Origin: Dysgonamonadaceae bacterium
Lineage (GTDB): Bacteria > Bacteroidota > Bacteroidia > Bacteroidales > Azobacteroidaceae
DNA: 48,629 nucleotides
Assembly (NCBI GenBank): GCA_031275735.1
Contig: JAISOJ010000035.1
Location: 1 to 48,629, forward strand
Direction of reading: 5' to 3'
Of the stretch, positions 17,187 to 25,254 are shown one piece after another; position 1 is the stretch's first letter; each line of letters begins with the position of its first letter. The position numbers were made by a program, and so were the translations under genes. Under the pieces are notes generated by a model. That model worked only from the letters and a program-made list of their open reading frames with translations. It ran no database searches and was not told where the DNA came from.

Positions 17187-17800
17187 AAATGAGTAATTAT
17201 ACAAGCATAGAACTGCAAATTATACAAGAGGAAGAATCTCTTGACACTAAACGAAAAGCGCTTAGACAAGAGATAACATCTGTGATTCAAAAAAAAGTGG
17301 AGCTACGAACGAACACCATAAAAGAGCATTTTAACAAGTTTTTTATTGAAAAACGAGACAATAATACCCGGAATTCTGTTTATCTAAATGATGTTTTATT
17401 GAAAAGTGCCATAAAATCTTATTATTACGACATTCATAAATATAAAGACTTTTCAGGTTCAAAATGGGTTAATGCCCATAAACAAGCAGCATATACTATA
17501 AAATGGCTTGTCCGATTTCGTCCGATTCAAATAAAAGAAACAGCAGGATATATATCAGAAGAAATTTTTGAAATCAATTTAAAATTTGCGCTATTTTGCG
17601 GTTTTGAGTTTCTTGATAAAAAAGTAAATGACCTAATAGTGAATGATAAACGTGAAATAGATTTATACAATAAAGACAAAGAAGAAGATAAAAAAAGATG
17701 TAGTTTTTTTGATTCACTACTGTATGATTTACGTTACAGACATCTTTCGGGGAAAAAATTAGTTCTTGTTTTTGAAGCCCTTCAATTAGTAGCTAAATGA
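17183..17800 (+). CDS. Unknown soluble helical protein, last gene of the cassette
   Basis: A 205-aa cytoplasmic protein, not recognised. It begins with an amphipathic coiled-coil-like helix (ELQIIQEEESLDTKRKALRQEITSVIQ), followed by a helical body with WVNAHKQAAYTIKWLVRFRPIQI, a Phe/Leu-rich segment and a Lys/Asp-rich stretch (NKDKEEDKKRC). A GTG at 17183 overlaps the previous stop; an ATG at 17189 is an equally good start. Together with the two membrane proteins it forms a compact accessory cassette. Effector, immunity or regulatory roles are all possible. Confidence 0.6.
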   Translation: MKMSNYTSIELQIIQEEESLDTKRKALRQEITSVIQKKVELRTNTIKEHFNKFFIEKRDNNTRNSVYLNDVLLKSAIKSYYYDIHKYKDFSGSKWVNAHKQAAYTIKWLVRFRPIQIKETAGYISEEIFEINLKFALFCGFEFLDKKVNDLIVNDKREIDLYNKDKEEDKKRCSFFDSLLYDLRYRHLSGKKLVLVFEALQLVAK

Positions 17801-17991
17801 ACCACTTTCAACTGCCACAATGCGCCTGCATCGGGTTTGTATTTCCAGTCGTTTTTCACCTGAGGGAGAATGAGTTTGAATGTTTCGGGGATAATCGGCA
17901 AGTTTTTCCTGATAAATCCTCGAAAACCGTATTCTTTGGGCATGGCTAACTGTACGAGATGCCCGAATAATACCAATTTATATAATTTCAT
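17782..17991 (-). CDS. Doubtful 69-codon ORF
   Basis: A 69-codon frame (MKLYKLVLFGHLVQLAMPKEYGF...WKYKPDAGALWQ) that overlaps the end of the preceding plus-strand gene by 19 bp. The composition, rich in Trp, Pro and Gly, looks protein-like and may be the edge of a lost gene, but there is no promoter, no neighbour and no family I recognise. The stretch 17801-18046 holds nothing else I can support. Confidence 0.25.
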   Translation of the reverse strand: MKLYKLVLFGHLVQLAMPKEYGFRGFIRKNLPIIPETFKLILPQVKNDWKYKPDAGALWQLKVVHLATN

Positions 17992-18046
17992 ATTTTTCGC
18001 AAGCAGATTAATTTATTTTTAAGTTTAACAAAAAAAAATTCAAATC

Positions 18047-18192
18047 ATGAAACTAATTAAAAATTTTGGTAAATTTGGCGCGTTATTTGCGATGTTGTTT
18101 TTTGTTATGTGTGATAATAATCTGATGCAACAATCGGCGCTATTTCCGGTTCATTAGTAGGCGGTATAGGTGGCGGTGCTGGATGGTGGTAA
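18047..18192 (+). pseudogene. Frameshifted small lipoprotein-like peptide with glycine zipper
   Basis: An ATG at 18047 opens a 36-codon frame with an N-terminal signal-like segment (KFGALFAMLFFVMC, lipobox-like) that ends at 18157. In the -1 frame the same DNA reads SDATIGAISGSLVGGIGGGAGWW and stops at 18190-18192. Joining the two needs one added base near 18115-18120 (the AATAATCT stretch). The product would be a roughly 47-residue pre-peptide with a glycine-zipper tail, as in small pore-forming peptides or glycine-rich lipoproteins. I treat it as a frameshifted gene or a sequence error, and the bacteriocin idea as speculative. Confidence 0.4.
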
Positions 18193-18216
18193 TAATAATT
18201 TTCAAAATAAAAAGAA

Positions 18217-18591
18217 ATGGATCTAAAATATTGGCTTGCTATAAATGGCATAGTTTGCCTCGTATTAATGTTTGTAATTCTTCATTTTCTGAATAAAGAC
18301 TACAATTTAAATGGTGCAAAAAGAATTCTTTCTTCCTCCAAGTATGGTAGAATTGCCTATTGGTGTTCTTTATTCTTGCTCGTGTGGTTTATTTGTACAG
18401 TAAATCGATTTATTGATGTATTAATAGATGAAAAAGTATTAGTATTGAGTCCTAGCCTTTATAATTTGTTATATTGGCTTGGAGTGCCATTATTGGGATT
18501 TATTTATGTAGGAAGTATAATTTGGACGGCATACATTAATTATAAAACCAGAAAGAGAGATAACATCAAATATGATAAGCACGATATTTAA
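18217..18591 (+). CDS. Unknown small membrane protein
   Basis: A 124-aa protein with three hydrophobic segments: about 5-24 (WLAINGIVCLVLMFVILHFL), 46-66 (IAYWCSLFLLVWFICTVNRF) and 85-108 (LYWLGVPLLGFIYVGSIIWT), followed by a basic tail (NYKTRKRDNIKY). Not recognised. It begins 24 bp after the glycine-zipper peptide, so the two look like a pair. In bacteriocin loci a membrane protein in this position is often the immunity protein, but that is analogy only. A strong terminator follows. Confidence 0.55.
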   Translation: MDLKYWLAINGIVCLVLMFVILHFLNKDYNLNGAKRILSSSKYGRIAYWCSLFLLVWFICTVNRFIDVLIDEKVLVLSPSLYNLLYWLGVPLLGFIYVGSIIWTAYINYKTRKRDNIKYDKHDI

Positions 18592-18673
18592 TTGATTCCA
18601 AATTGACCGAAAAAAACAAACCCCCACTCTGCCTGGCGTACCAAAGTGTAACGAGGCGGAACTTTGTAAAGAA

Positions 18674-18716
18674 AATACTCCCGCCAATCATTTAGAATAG
18701 CGGGAGTATTTTTTTG
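18674..18716 (+). terminator. Rho-independent terminator closing the accessory patch
   Basis: A perfect 11-bp stem (AATACTCCCGC at 18674-18684 with GCGGGAGTATT at 18700-18710) and a run of T through 18715. The A-tract on the other side makes it potentially bidirectional. The 18592-18673 spacer before it holds no gene I can support. Confidence 0.9.
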
Positions 18717-18809
18717 ATAGAAATACATGGTCGCTCAAAAACAAATATCCTTAAATAGAAACTATACGAAATTTAACTTTTTTTCCTCTGAATTGCTGTA
18801 TTTTATTGC

Positions 18810-18817
18810 TAATTTTG
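18810..18817 (+). promoter_or_regulatory. -7 element for the LOG-family gene
   Basis: TAATTTTG, an exact TAnnTTTG match, 29 bp before the ATG at 18846. Confidence 0.5.
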
Positions 18818-18845
18818 CACTCGCTCTGTTAAATCGAACGACAAT

Positions 18846-19415
18846 ATGACACAAAAAATAAAGACAATTACCGTTTACGCCTCCTCCAGTTCCCAAATTG
18901 CGCCGGTGTATTTTGATGCGGCTCATGAATTGGGAACGTTGTTGGCGCAACACGGGATTACCTGTATTAATGGTGGAGGAAATAAAGGATTGATGGCGAC
19001 CCTTACCGACTCGGTGATAGCTAATGGAGGTAGAGTAACCGGTATTATTCCGCAATTTATGGTTGACAAAGCTTGGATTCACCCGGCTCTTACCGAAACA
19101 ATCATTACTTCGGGAATGCATCCCCGCAAACAATTAATGGCTCAAAAATCAAATGCGTGCATCGCATTACCTGGGGGAATCGGAACTTTAGAAGAATTAT
19201 TGGAAATTATTGCATGGAAACAGCTGGGATTGTATTCTCAAACTGTTGTCATACTGAATACAAACAATTATTATTCCGATTTGCTTTCGTTATTGAATCG
19301 TGCGGAAAAAGAACAATTCATCCCCGAAAAACCGGCTAACTTGTGGTTCGTTGCTCAAACCCCGCAAGAAGCTATTAATATTATACTGGGTTTTCCACAG
19401 AAAGGTAATCCGTAA
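18846..19415 (+). CDS. LOG-family nucleoside monophosphate phosphoribohydrolase
   Basis: A 189-aa cytoplasmic Rossmann-fold enzyme of the LOG family (TIGR00730). The family cleaves the N-glycosidic bond of AMP-type or cytokinin 5'-monophosphates to base plus ribose-5-phosphate. Diagnostic motifs are present: INGGGNKGLMATL near 40, GMHPRKQLM near 95 and the catalytic PGGIGTLEELLEIIAWKQLG near 111. Full length. It starts a row of plus-strand genes conserved in Bacteroidales (DUF4271, hemD-like, rnpA, yidD, tyrS). Physiological substrate uncertain; 'possible lysine decarboxylase' in old annotations is the same family. Confidence 0.92.
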   Translation: MTQKIKTITVYASSSSQIAPVYFDAAHELGTLLAQHGITCINGGGNKGLMATLTDSVIANGGRVTGIIPQFMVDKAWIHPALTETIITSGMHPRKQLMAQKSNACIALPGGIGTLEELLEIIAWKQLGLYSQTVVILNTNNYYSDLLSLLNRAEKEQFIPEKPANLWFVAQTPQEAINIILGFPQKGNP

Positions 19416-19442
19416 TAAAACAATACGTTATATATAAATGAA

Positions 19443-20159
19443 ATGATTATTTCTCCTGTTTTTTTTATCAAATTCTTTGTGGAAGAGCCTATTTCTCAAA
19501 GATTACAATTGCAAAATTGGGGATTTATTCTTTTTTTGGTTTGGTTTTTTATTTTTATCCAAATTATTAGCAACGCTTCTAAATTATTAACTACAATGCT
19601 CAAAGGTCTCTGGAGAAATAAAAACAAGGAAAGTATTTTTGCAGAACAAATCAAGAATGAACTTATAATCAAATTGCTATTAGGATTGCAAACCATTGTT
19701 TTATGTTCTGTTAATCTTTTTTCTTACTTGCTTTTCCAAAAAGAATATTCGCATGAAATCGGTTCGCAGATGTTTCCGTTTATAATTAAGACCTCTATGC
19801 TCATCCTTGTTTTTTTATTATATAAATCACTTATTTACAATATAATAGGAACTATTTTTTTTCAAAAAGAAAATCTTCGGGAATGGAACAACTACTTTTT
19901 TTCTATTATTTGTTTAAGTGGATTTATTTTATTTTTACCAACACTACTGTTATTTTATATTGAAAAAACTCTTTATTTTTGTTGCTTTTTCTACTCAATT
20001 TATTTTATTTTTATAATAATTCTTATTTTTCGCAAGATTTACGTGTTATTTTTCCCTCGTAAAACACTTTTGCTTTATTTTATTTTGTACCTTTGCGCCC
20101 AGGAAATAATTCCTCTTTATTTTTTGTACAAAGGATTGGAGTATTTATTTATTGTATAA
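19443..20159 (+). CDS. DUF4271 membrane protein
   Basis: A 238-aa, very Phe/Leu/Ile-rich protein with five to six hydrophobic helices and a hydrophilic loop near 50-70 (LKGLWRNKNKESIFAEQIKNE). It matches the DUF4271 proteins that stand directly upstream of the uroporphyrinogen-III synthase gene in Bacteroidales. It begins 28 bp after the LOG gene. The next frame can be read from a TTG that overlaps its stop, although the better start of that gene is 17 bp downstream. Function unknown. Confidence 0.8.
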   Translation: MIISPVFFIKFFVEEPISQRLQLQNWGFILFLVWFFIFIQIISNASKLLTTMLKGLWRNKNKESIFAEQIKNELIIKLLLGLQTIVLCSVNLFSYLLFQKEYSHEIGSQMFPFIIKTSMLILVFLLYKSLIYNIIGTIFFQKENLREWNNYFFSIICLSGFILFLPTLLLFYIEKTLYFCCFFYSIYFIFIIILIFRKIYVLFFPRKTLLLYFILYLCAQEIIPLYFLYKGLEYLFIV

Positions 20160-20175
20160 AGGGATATTTTTATTT

Positions 20176-20940
20176 ATGGTTGCTAATATAAAGAAGATTC
20201 TTGTTTCACAGCCCGAGCCCATTAATGGGAAATCGCCTTATTATGATATTGCAGATAAGTATGATGTTCAGATTGTTTTCCGACCATTTATAAAAGTAGA
20301 GCCGGTAAGTGCAAAAGAATTTAGGGCGCAGAGAGTGAGCATATTAGATCATACAGCCGTTATTTTTACTGCAAAAACGGCCATTGATCATTTTTTTCGT
20401 TTAGCGGAAGAACTAAGGATACAGATACCTGAGTCTATGAAGTACTTCTGCATCACAGAGGCAATTGCTGTTTATCTACAAAAATACATTGTTTATAGGA
20501 AACGAAAAATTTTTTTCTCTCAATCGAGCAAGATGGAAGATTTAATTATTTCAATTAATAAACATAATAAAGAGAATTTTCTGGTTCCTATGTCGGATGT
20601 TCACAAAGAAGATTTGACTCATTTGTTGGATGAAAAGAAAATCAAATATAATAAAGCCATCATGTATAAGACGGTAAGTAATGATTTTCTGAAAAATGAA
20701 ACTTTCGATTACGATGTTTTGCTTTTTTTCTCTCCGGCAGGGATTTCTTCTTTATTAAAAAATTTCCCTAATTTCAATCAAAATGGGACAGCGATAGGAA
20801 CTTTTGGACCTACAACTGCCAAAGCGGTTCGCGACGCCGGTTTGCGTTTGGATATTGAAGCCCCCAGTCAGGAAACGCCTTCTATGACGGCGGCTTTGGA
20901 AAATTATTTAAAGAAATTGTCAAAAAACGGATCGAAATAA
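20176..20940 (+). CDS. hemD: Uroporphyrinogen-III synthase family protein
   Basis: About 254 aa, cytoplasmic, HemD fold of two Rossmann-like domains. It opens with KKILVSQPEP and ADKYDVQIVFRPFIKVEPV, has AVIFTAKTAIDHFF and ESMKYFCITEAIAVYLQKY in the first domain, and YDVLLFFSPAGISSLLKNF and GTAIGTFGPTTAKAVRDAGL in the second. HemD cyclises hydroxymethylbilane to uroporphyrinogen III in haem and corrin synthesis. In many Bacteroidales this copy lies away from other haem genes, so the activity is inferred from the fold. I use the ATG at 20176; an in-frame TTG at 20152 overlapping the previous gene is less likely. Confidence 0.85.
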   Translation: MVANIKKILVSQPEPINGKSPYYDIADKYDVQIVFRPFIKVEPVSAKEFRAQRVSILDHTAVIFTAKTAIDHFFRLAEELRIQIPESMKYFCITEAIAVYLQKYIVYRKRKIFFSQSSKMEDLIISINKHNKENFLVPMSDVHKEDLTHLLDEKKIKYNKAIMYKTVSNDFLKNETFDYDVLLFFSPAGISSLLKNFPNFNQNGTAIGTFGPTTAKAVRDAGLRLDIEAPSQETPSMTAALENYLKKLSKNGSK

Positions 20941-20947
20941 TTTACCG

Positions 20948-21331
20948 TTGAATTTCAAACACACTTTAAAAAAAGAAGAACGCATTTCCTTACAGAAGGA
21001 AATTGATTTTTTATTCGCACAAGGAAATTCTTTCATCGTTTTTCCTTTGCGGATAGTGTACTTGGAAAGGCGACCGGTTACGGGAGTAGAGGTAGCGGTT
21101 TTTGTTAGTGTTCCTAAGAGAAAATTCAAACATGCCGTCGACCGGAACTATATAAAACGACTAATACGGGAAGCATATCGCTTGAATAAACGATCATTAG
21201 AATGGATAAAAAACAAAGATACGGGTTTGTTGATTGCTTTTTTGTTTGTGGGGAACGAACGGGTTTCTTACAAAGAAGTAGAAGTAGCTTTAATTAAGGC
21301 GTTTAATAGCTTAAAAGAGAAATTGCAATGA
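20948..21331 (+). CDS. rnpA: Ribonuclease P protein component
   Basis: A 127-aa basic protein that assists the RNase P RNA in maturing tRNA 5' ends. The N-terminal [22 protein letters not shown] and the signature [18 protein letters not shown] (the RNR-type motif at about 65-82) are clear. The start is a TTG at 20948, the only suitable initiator ahead of the conserved N-terminus; the upstream gene ends 7 bp before. The last codon overlaps the yidD ATG (ATGA), so the two are translationally coupled. Confidence 0.95.
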   Translation: MNFKHTLKKEERISLQKEIDFLFAQGNSFIVFPLRIVYLERRPVTGVEVAVFVSVPKRKFKHAVDRNYIKRLIREAYRLNKRSLEWIKNKDTGLLIAFLFVGNERVSYKEVEVALIKAFNSLKEKLQ

Positions 21332-21561
21332 AAACAGAGTTTAGGCAGGTAATTATTTTTATTGTCTTGTTACCCATCTATTTTTACAAACTTTGCATTT
21401 CTCCTTGGTTACCGGCTTCTTGCCGCTATTCGCCCACGTGTTCGGAATACGCTCTTCAGTCTATCAAAAAATATGGGCCACTGAAGGGAGGTTGGCTGGC
21501 AATCAAACGTATCCTTCGCTGTCGTCCGTATGGAGGACATGGATTTGATCCTGTCCCTTGA
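21328..21561 (+). CDS. yidD: Membrane protein insertion efficiency factor YidD
   Basis: A 77-aa protein, overlapping rnpA by 4 bp. Conserved core: [19 protein letters not shown] with the three-Cys pattern, then [14 protein letters not shown] and [11 protein letters not shown] at the end. The family helps YidC-dependent insertion of inner-membrane proteins and is membrane-attached through an amphipathic N-terminus (here hydrophobic residues 5-22). The rnpA-yidD order is universal in bacteria. Confidence 0.97.
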   Translation: MKTEFRQVIIFIVLLPIYFYKLCISPWLPASCRYSPTCSEYALQSIKKYGPLKGGWLAIKRILRCRPYGGHGFDPVP

Positions 21562-21669
21562 GCCAAAAATTAAACGTATAATTTATATTTTATTATTTTT
21601 TAACTCTTAAAATAAAATTTTAATTAATTTAAATAGATGAATTTCGTATAAGAACTGAAATGGAGGGGT

Positions 21670-22923
21670 ATGATTCACGATATGACGCCCGGAACAGAAG
21701 AACAACTCCAAAAAGAGATAACTTCGGCTTATGTAGGTATTGACCCGACAGCCGATTCGCTACATATTGGCCATTTAGTAGGCGTGATGATGCTAAAACA
21801 TTTCCAGCGCGCCGGCCACCGCCCGATTGTTTTGGTAGGAGGAGCTACCGGAATGATCGGCGACCCATCAATGAAGTCGCAGGAACGTAATTTATTAGAA
21901 GAAGAAACTTTGCGAAAAAATCAAGAAGGGATAAAAGTCCAATTAGCTAAATTTCTTGATTTCAATCGCGCTAATGGAGCGATTCTGGTAAATAATTACG
22001 ATTGGATGAAAGATTATTCATTTCTTCATTTTATTCGCGACGTTGGAAAACACATTACCGTAAATTATATGATGTCGAAAGATTCGGTAAAAAAACGCTT
22101 AGGCGCTGAGTCAAGCGCCGGTATGTCGTTCACCGAATTTTCTTACCAATTGCTTCAAGCGTATGATTTCCTTTATTTGTTCAAAAAATACGGTTGCCGA
22201 TTGCAAATGGGCGGTTCCGATCAATGGGGCAATATTACTACCGGCGTGGAATTGATCCGTAAAAAAGTGAATGGGGATGCTTTTGCTTTAACTTGTCCGC
22301 TGATTACGAAAGCCGATGGAGGAAAATTTGGGAAGACCGAATCGGGCAATGTGTGGTTGGATCGCCGTTATACTAGCCCATATAAATTCTATCAATTCTG
22401 GCTAAATGTCAGCGACGCCGATGCTGAAAAATATATCAAAATTTTCACCGCTTTGGACAAAAACGAAATTGAAGTCTTAATTGCCGAACAACATGCTGCA
22501 CCGCATTTTAGACCTTTACAAAAGCGCTTGGCAAAAGAAGCGAGTATCATGGTTCATTCTCAAGAAGATTATGACTTAGCTGTCGAGGCGTCGCAAATTC
22601 TTTTTGGAAATTCCACTTCCGATTCTTTGCGAAAATTGGATGAAGCCACTTTGCTGGATGTGTTTGCAGGTGTTCCACAATACGAAATTTCCAAAGAAGC
22701 GCTCTCCGGCGGCATTAAAGCAGTCGATTTGTTAACAGAGAAAACGGCTATTTTCCCTTCCAAAGGAGAAATGCGCAAATTGGTTCAAAATGGGGGAATC
22801 AGTATTAATAAAGAAAAGCTGCCGGCTTTTGATACGCTTATAGATTGTTCTTATTTGTTGGGAGAGAAGTATATTTTAGTTCAAAAAGGGAAGAAAAATT
22901 ATTTTTTATTGATTGTTCGATAA
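21670..22923 (+). CDS. tyrS: Tyrosyl-tRNA synthetase, 5' end interrupted by a stop
   Basis: Class I aminoacyl-tRNA synthetase that charges tRNA-Tyr. HIGH-type motif in [10 protein letters not shown] (about residues 29-38), tyrosine pocket residues in YQLLQAYDF and [15 protein letters not shown]-type loop as [10 protein letters not shown], and a C-terminal S4 RNA-binding domain ([15 protein letters not shown]). The frame begins at ATG 21670, but eleven codons upstream, in the same frame, an ATG at 21637 reads MNFV, then TAA (21649-21651), then ELKWRG leading straight into this ATG. Bacteroidales TyrRS normally starts MNFV-E-ELKWRGM, so the TAA replaces a Glu codon. Translation may restart at 21670, where GGAGGGGT just upstream gives an unusual Shine-Dalgarno-like stretch, with loss of the first helix. 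Confidence 0.93.
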   Translation: MIHDMTPGTEEQLQKEITSAYVGIDPTADSLHIGHLVGVMMLKHFQRAGHRPIVLVGGATGMIGDPSMKSQERNLLEEETLRKNQEGIKVQLAKFLDFNRANGAILVNNYDWMKDYSFLHFIRDVGKHITVNYMMSKDSVKKRLGAESSAGMSFTEFSYQLLQAYDFLYLFKKYGCRLQMGGSDQWGNITTGVELIRKKVNGDAFALTCPLITKADGGKFGKTESGNVWLDRRYTSPYKFYQFWLNVSDADAEKYIKIFTALDKNEIEVLIAEQHAAPHFRPLQKRLAKEASIMVHSQEDYDLAVEASQILFGNSTSDSLRKLDEATLLDVFAGVPQYEISKEALSGGIKAVDLLTEKTAIFPSKGEMRKLVQNGGISINKEKLPAFDTLIDCSYLLGEKYILVQKGKKNYFLLIVR

Positions 22924-22954
22924 TTCATTTTCCTAATCTGAATCGGAGAATCGC

Positions 22955-23932
22955 TTATTTTTCTCGTTCGATAATATAGCTAACCAAATCAATCAAAGCT
23001 GTTTTTACTTCTGAGTCCGGATAGCGTGCCAGTAAAGTAATTGTTTCTTCTTTTATCGACTGCATATAAGACCGTGCGTATTCAATCCCTTTGTACTTTT
23101 TGGCGAAACCAGTCAATTTCAATATATTTTCATGAGAATAATCTTGTTCCCTGACAATAGCTAGCATGGTGTCCGATACGGCTTTGGGCGCCGTATTCAA
23201 AGCGTAAATCAAAGGTAAAGTAATTTTCCCCTCCCTGATATCATTGCCGGTTGGCTTACCTATATCTCCTTGTTCAAAATAATCGAAAATATCGTCCTTT
23301 ATCTGGAAACAAATTCCCAGATTTTCCCCTATTCTCCGCAAAAAATCAATGTCGTCCCTATCGGCATTCACCGAAATTGCACCTAATTCGGTACAAGAGG
23401 CAAGCAGGATAGCCGTTTTTTTCCGTATTATTTCAAAATAATTTTTTTCATTGATAAGTTGGTTTTTGGAAAAAAATAATTGAGAAAGTTCTCCTTCCGA
23501 TAAATGCTGCGCTAACTTACCCATTACTTCGAGAGCTTCAAAATTACGCGTTTTTATTCCTCTCACAATAGCCAAGGACAGAATATAATCGCCCAGTAAA
23601 ACTGCCGACTGATTGTCGAATTTGGCATTAATTGAAGACCGCCCCCGCCGTTCCGCCGTATTGTCGACAACATCGTCATGGATTAATGTAGCTGTATGAA
23701 GTAATTCTACAATGATAGCATATTCAATAGTTTGACGATTGATTGTGCCACATAAGCGGGCAGACAGAAAAAGAATAATCGGACGGATCCGCTTGCCGTT
23801 GGTTCCGGCAATATAATCCAACATCTCTTGAATTTCGAGATTGTGCCCCTGTAACGCCTCGTTGAAAAGCGTTTGAAAAGTTTCAATTTCCTTTTGTATC
23901 GGCTGAATAATAGCGTTCTTTATCTGATCCAT
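22955..23932 (-). CDS. Polyprenyl diphosphate synthase
   Basis: All-helical trans-isoprenyl synthase (325 aa) that extends an allylic diphosphate with isopentenyl diphosphate. First Asp-rich motif LIHDDVVDNTAERRG, second motif FQIKDDIFDYFE followed by GKPTGNDIREGKITLPLIYAL, and N-terminal GKRIRPIILFLSARL. The length and motifs fit a long-chain (octaprenyl/solanesyl) synthase, which would make the menaquinone side chain. I choose the ATG at 23932 (MDQIKNAIIQPIQ); the frame runs 13 hydrophobic codons further upstream to 23971, which does not fit the family. It lies 42 bp after the tlpA-like gene in the same direction. Confidence 0.92.
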   Translation of the reverse strand: MDQIKNAIIQPIQKEIETFQTLFNEALQGHNLEIQEMLDYIAGTNGKRIRPIILFLSARLCGTINRQTIEYAIIVELLHTATLIHDDVVDNTAERRGRSSINAKFDNQSAVLLGDYILSLAIVRGIKTRNFEALEVMGKLAQHLSEGELSQLFFSKNQLINEKNYFEIIRKKTAILLASCTELGAISVNADRDDIDFLRRIGENLGICFQIKDDIFDYFEQGDIGKPTGNDIREGKITLPLIYALNTAPKAVSDTMLAIVREQDYSHENILKLTGFAKKYKGIEYARSYMQSIKEETITLLARYPDSEVKTALIDLVSYIIEREK

Positions 23933-23974
23933 CCTCTCAAAATAAAGCACAAAGGTAAAAATAAAATCCAAAAC

Positions 23975-24577
23975 TTAATAAAAATGATCAATGCTTTTCG
24001 GACAAGCGTATTTTTTAACATTACAATTCCATGAGTAAATCTGCAATTTTTTGCTCAAATGTTTGAACCTTGATTGCCGCTTTTGCTTTATCGGTAGGCC
24101 TCCATGATCTGAAAAAACAAGTTTACCGGATTGATCGATTATTATAGTGGTCGGAAATCCCTGTTTGTAGTTTAAGCGGCGACATTCCGCGTCTGCGATA
24201 GAAAACACATCGTAAGGGATATTGAATTTACAAGCAGTAGCCTTTGCGTCTTCTGCCGAATCAAAAGTAAAAGACAGAAACTGAAAAAAAGGATTGTCTT
24301 TGAATCTATGATACAAGTCATTCAAAGCATCAAATTCCGCCAGGCAAGGCGCACAGGCTTCAAACCAAAAATTAATAATCGTCACTTTTCCTGTCAACTG
24401 TTTCTCTGAAATTGTTTTTCCATCCAAAGATGTTGCCGTAAAATCGGGATAGGGCGTTCCGATTTTTGATTGAGTAATACTATCTAATTCCCGCAGGGAA
24501 GCAATTATATCATCATCCAATTGAGCGGTTAATGATAACGGACATATCGTAAATGCTAATAACAGTAAAACTCTCAT
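23975..24577 (-). CDS. TlpA-like thiol-disulfide oxidoreductase with frameshifted C-terminus
   Basis: Exported thioredoxin-fold protein (signal peptide MRVLLLLAF...LTAQ). The domain spans about 40-165: GTPYPDFTATSLDGKTIS, the active site FWFEACAPCLAEF (C75, C78) and GFPTTIIIDQSGKLVF with the cis-Pro. After GGLP (about residue 161) the sequence turns into an implausible basic tail. In the other frame the same DNA reads DKAKAAIKVQTFEQKIADL and ends with TAA at 24021-24023, a natural TlpA ending. One base is therefore missing near 24092-24096. The active site is intact, so the product could still fold. Role: periplasmic thiol reduction, partner unknown. Confidence 0.85.
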   Translation of the reverse strand: MRVLLLLAFTICPLSLTAQLDDDIIASLRELDSITQSKIGTPYPDFTATSLDGKTISEKQLTGKVTIINFWFEACAPCLAEFDALNDLYHRFKDNPFFQFLSFTFDSAEDAKATACKFNIPYDVFSIADAECRRLNYKQGFPTTIIIDQSGKLVFSDHGGLPIKQKRQSRFKHLSKKLQIYSWNCNVKKYACPKSIDHFY

Positions 24578-24671
24578 AATTGAAACATTTTTTGAATATA
24601 TATTATAAAATTAAATTTTTTCATGACACAAAAATAGAAATTTATTTTTATCCGGCAATTTCTTTTTCTTT

Positions 24672-24713
24672 TAAAAATTCCGCAAAGCATTGAATAATTT
24701 TGCTTTGCGGAAT
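24672..24713 (-). terminator. Rho-independent terminator of the cytidine deaminase gene
   Basis: A perfect 13-bp stem (ATTCCGCAAAGCA at 24677-24689 with TGCTTTGCGGAAT at 24701-24713), 11-nt loop, followed on the minus strand by TTTTTA. It lies 33 bp after the deaminase stop. Confidence 0.88.
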
Positions 24714-24745
24714 CACCTTCTTTCTTTTACTTTAATGTACTATCT

Positions 24746-25213
24746 TCACCTGTTAAAAGCTAAAGGTAATAATCCCGAAATACTATCAATAATATAAATT
24801 TCTTTTTTTCCATAGAGAATGATCTGGATAGGACGATTATACCGGTTTTGAGTCTCCCAAATCACTTGTCTACAAGCTCCGCAAGGAATTACCGGCTCCG
24901 TTGTATAATCGTCGTTACAAAAAGCGGCAACGGCAATTGTGTCGACAGCTTCAGTGGGAAATTTTGAATTAGCATAGAACAGAGCGGTTCTCTCTGCACA
25001 CAATCCGGATGGATAAGCTATGTTTTCTTGATTATTTCCGCTGATTACTTCTTGATTGGTCAGCAAGAGCGCAGCGCCTACTTGGAAATGCGAATAGGGA
25101 CTGTAAGCTCTTGTCGTTGCTTCTTTTGCGACCTCAACAAGAATTTTTTCCATTTTATTTAGTTCTATATAATCACAAACCCTTATCTTTGTGGTAATAT
25201 TTAAACTTTTCAT
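24746..25213 (-). CDS. cdd: Cytidine deaminase
   Basis: A 155-aa zinc enzyme that converts cytidine or deoxycytidine to uridine or deoxyuridine in pyrimidine salvage. Motifs: SPYSHFQVGAALL, the zinc/proton-shuttle site CAERTA (C72, E74) and PCGACRQ (C111, C114). The ATG at 25213 gives the N-terminal extension typical of Bacteroidales Cdd (LNITTKIRVCDYIEL); an internal ATG at about 25153 is less likely. It has its own promoter and terminator. Confidence 0.95.
   Translation of the reverse strand: MKSLNITTKIRVCDYIELNKMEKILVEVAKEATTRAYSPYSHFQVGAALLLTNQEVISGNNQENIAYPSGLCAERTALFYANSKFPTEAVDTIAVAAFCNDDYTTEPVIPCGACRQVIWETQNRYNRPIQIILYGKKEIYIIDSISGLLPLAFNR
25184..25191 (+). promoter_or_regulatory. 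-7 element for the GH73/LysM gene
   Basis: TATCTTTG on the plus strand, inside the first codons of cdd, 63 bp before the GH73 ATG. Because the cdd -7 element lies only about 40 bp away on the other strand, the two promoters face each other and may interfere. Confidence 0.45.
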
Positions 25214-25229
25214 AAGTATTTTTTTTAGG

Positions 25230-25237
25230 CAAATATA
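25230..25237 (-). promoter_or_regulatory. cdd: -7 element for cdd
   Basis: The minus strand reads TATATTTG, an exact TAnnTTTG match, 17 bp before the cdd ATG. Confidence 0.5.
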
Positions 25238-25254
25238 AACTATTTATATCGGAT

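Noticed and set aside
18598..18673. Possible attachment site or small RNA before the strong terminator (CAAAGT...ACTTTG stem)
   Set aside because: Only a 6-bp stem, no second copy found in the window and no integrase nearby.
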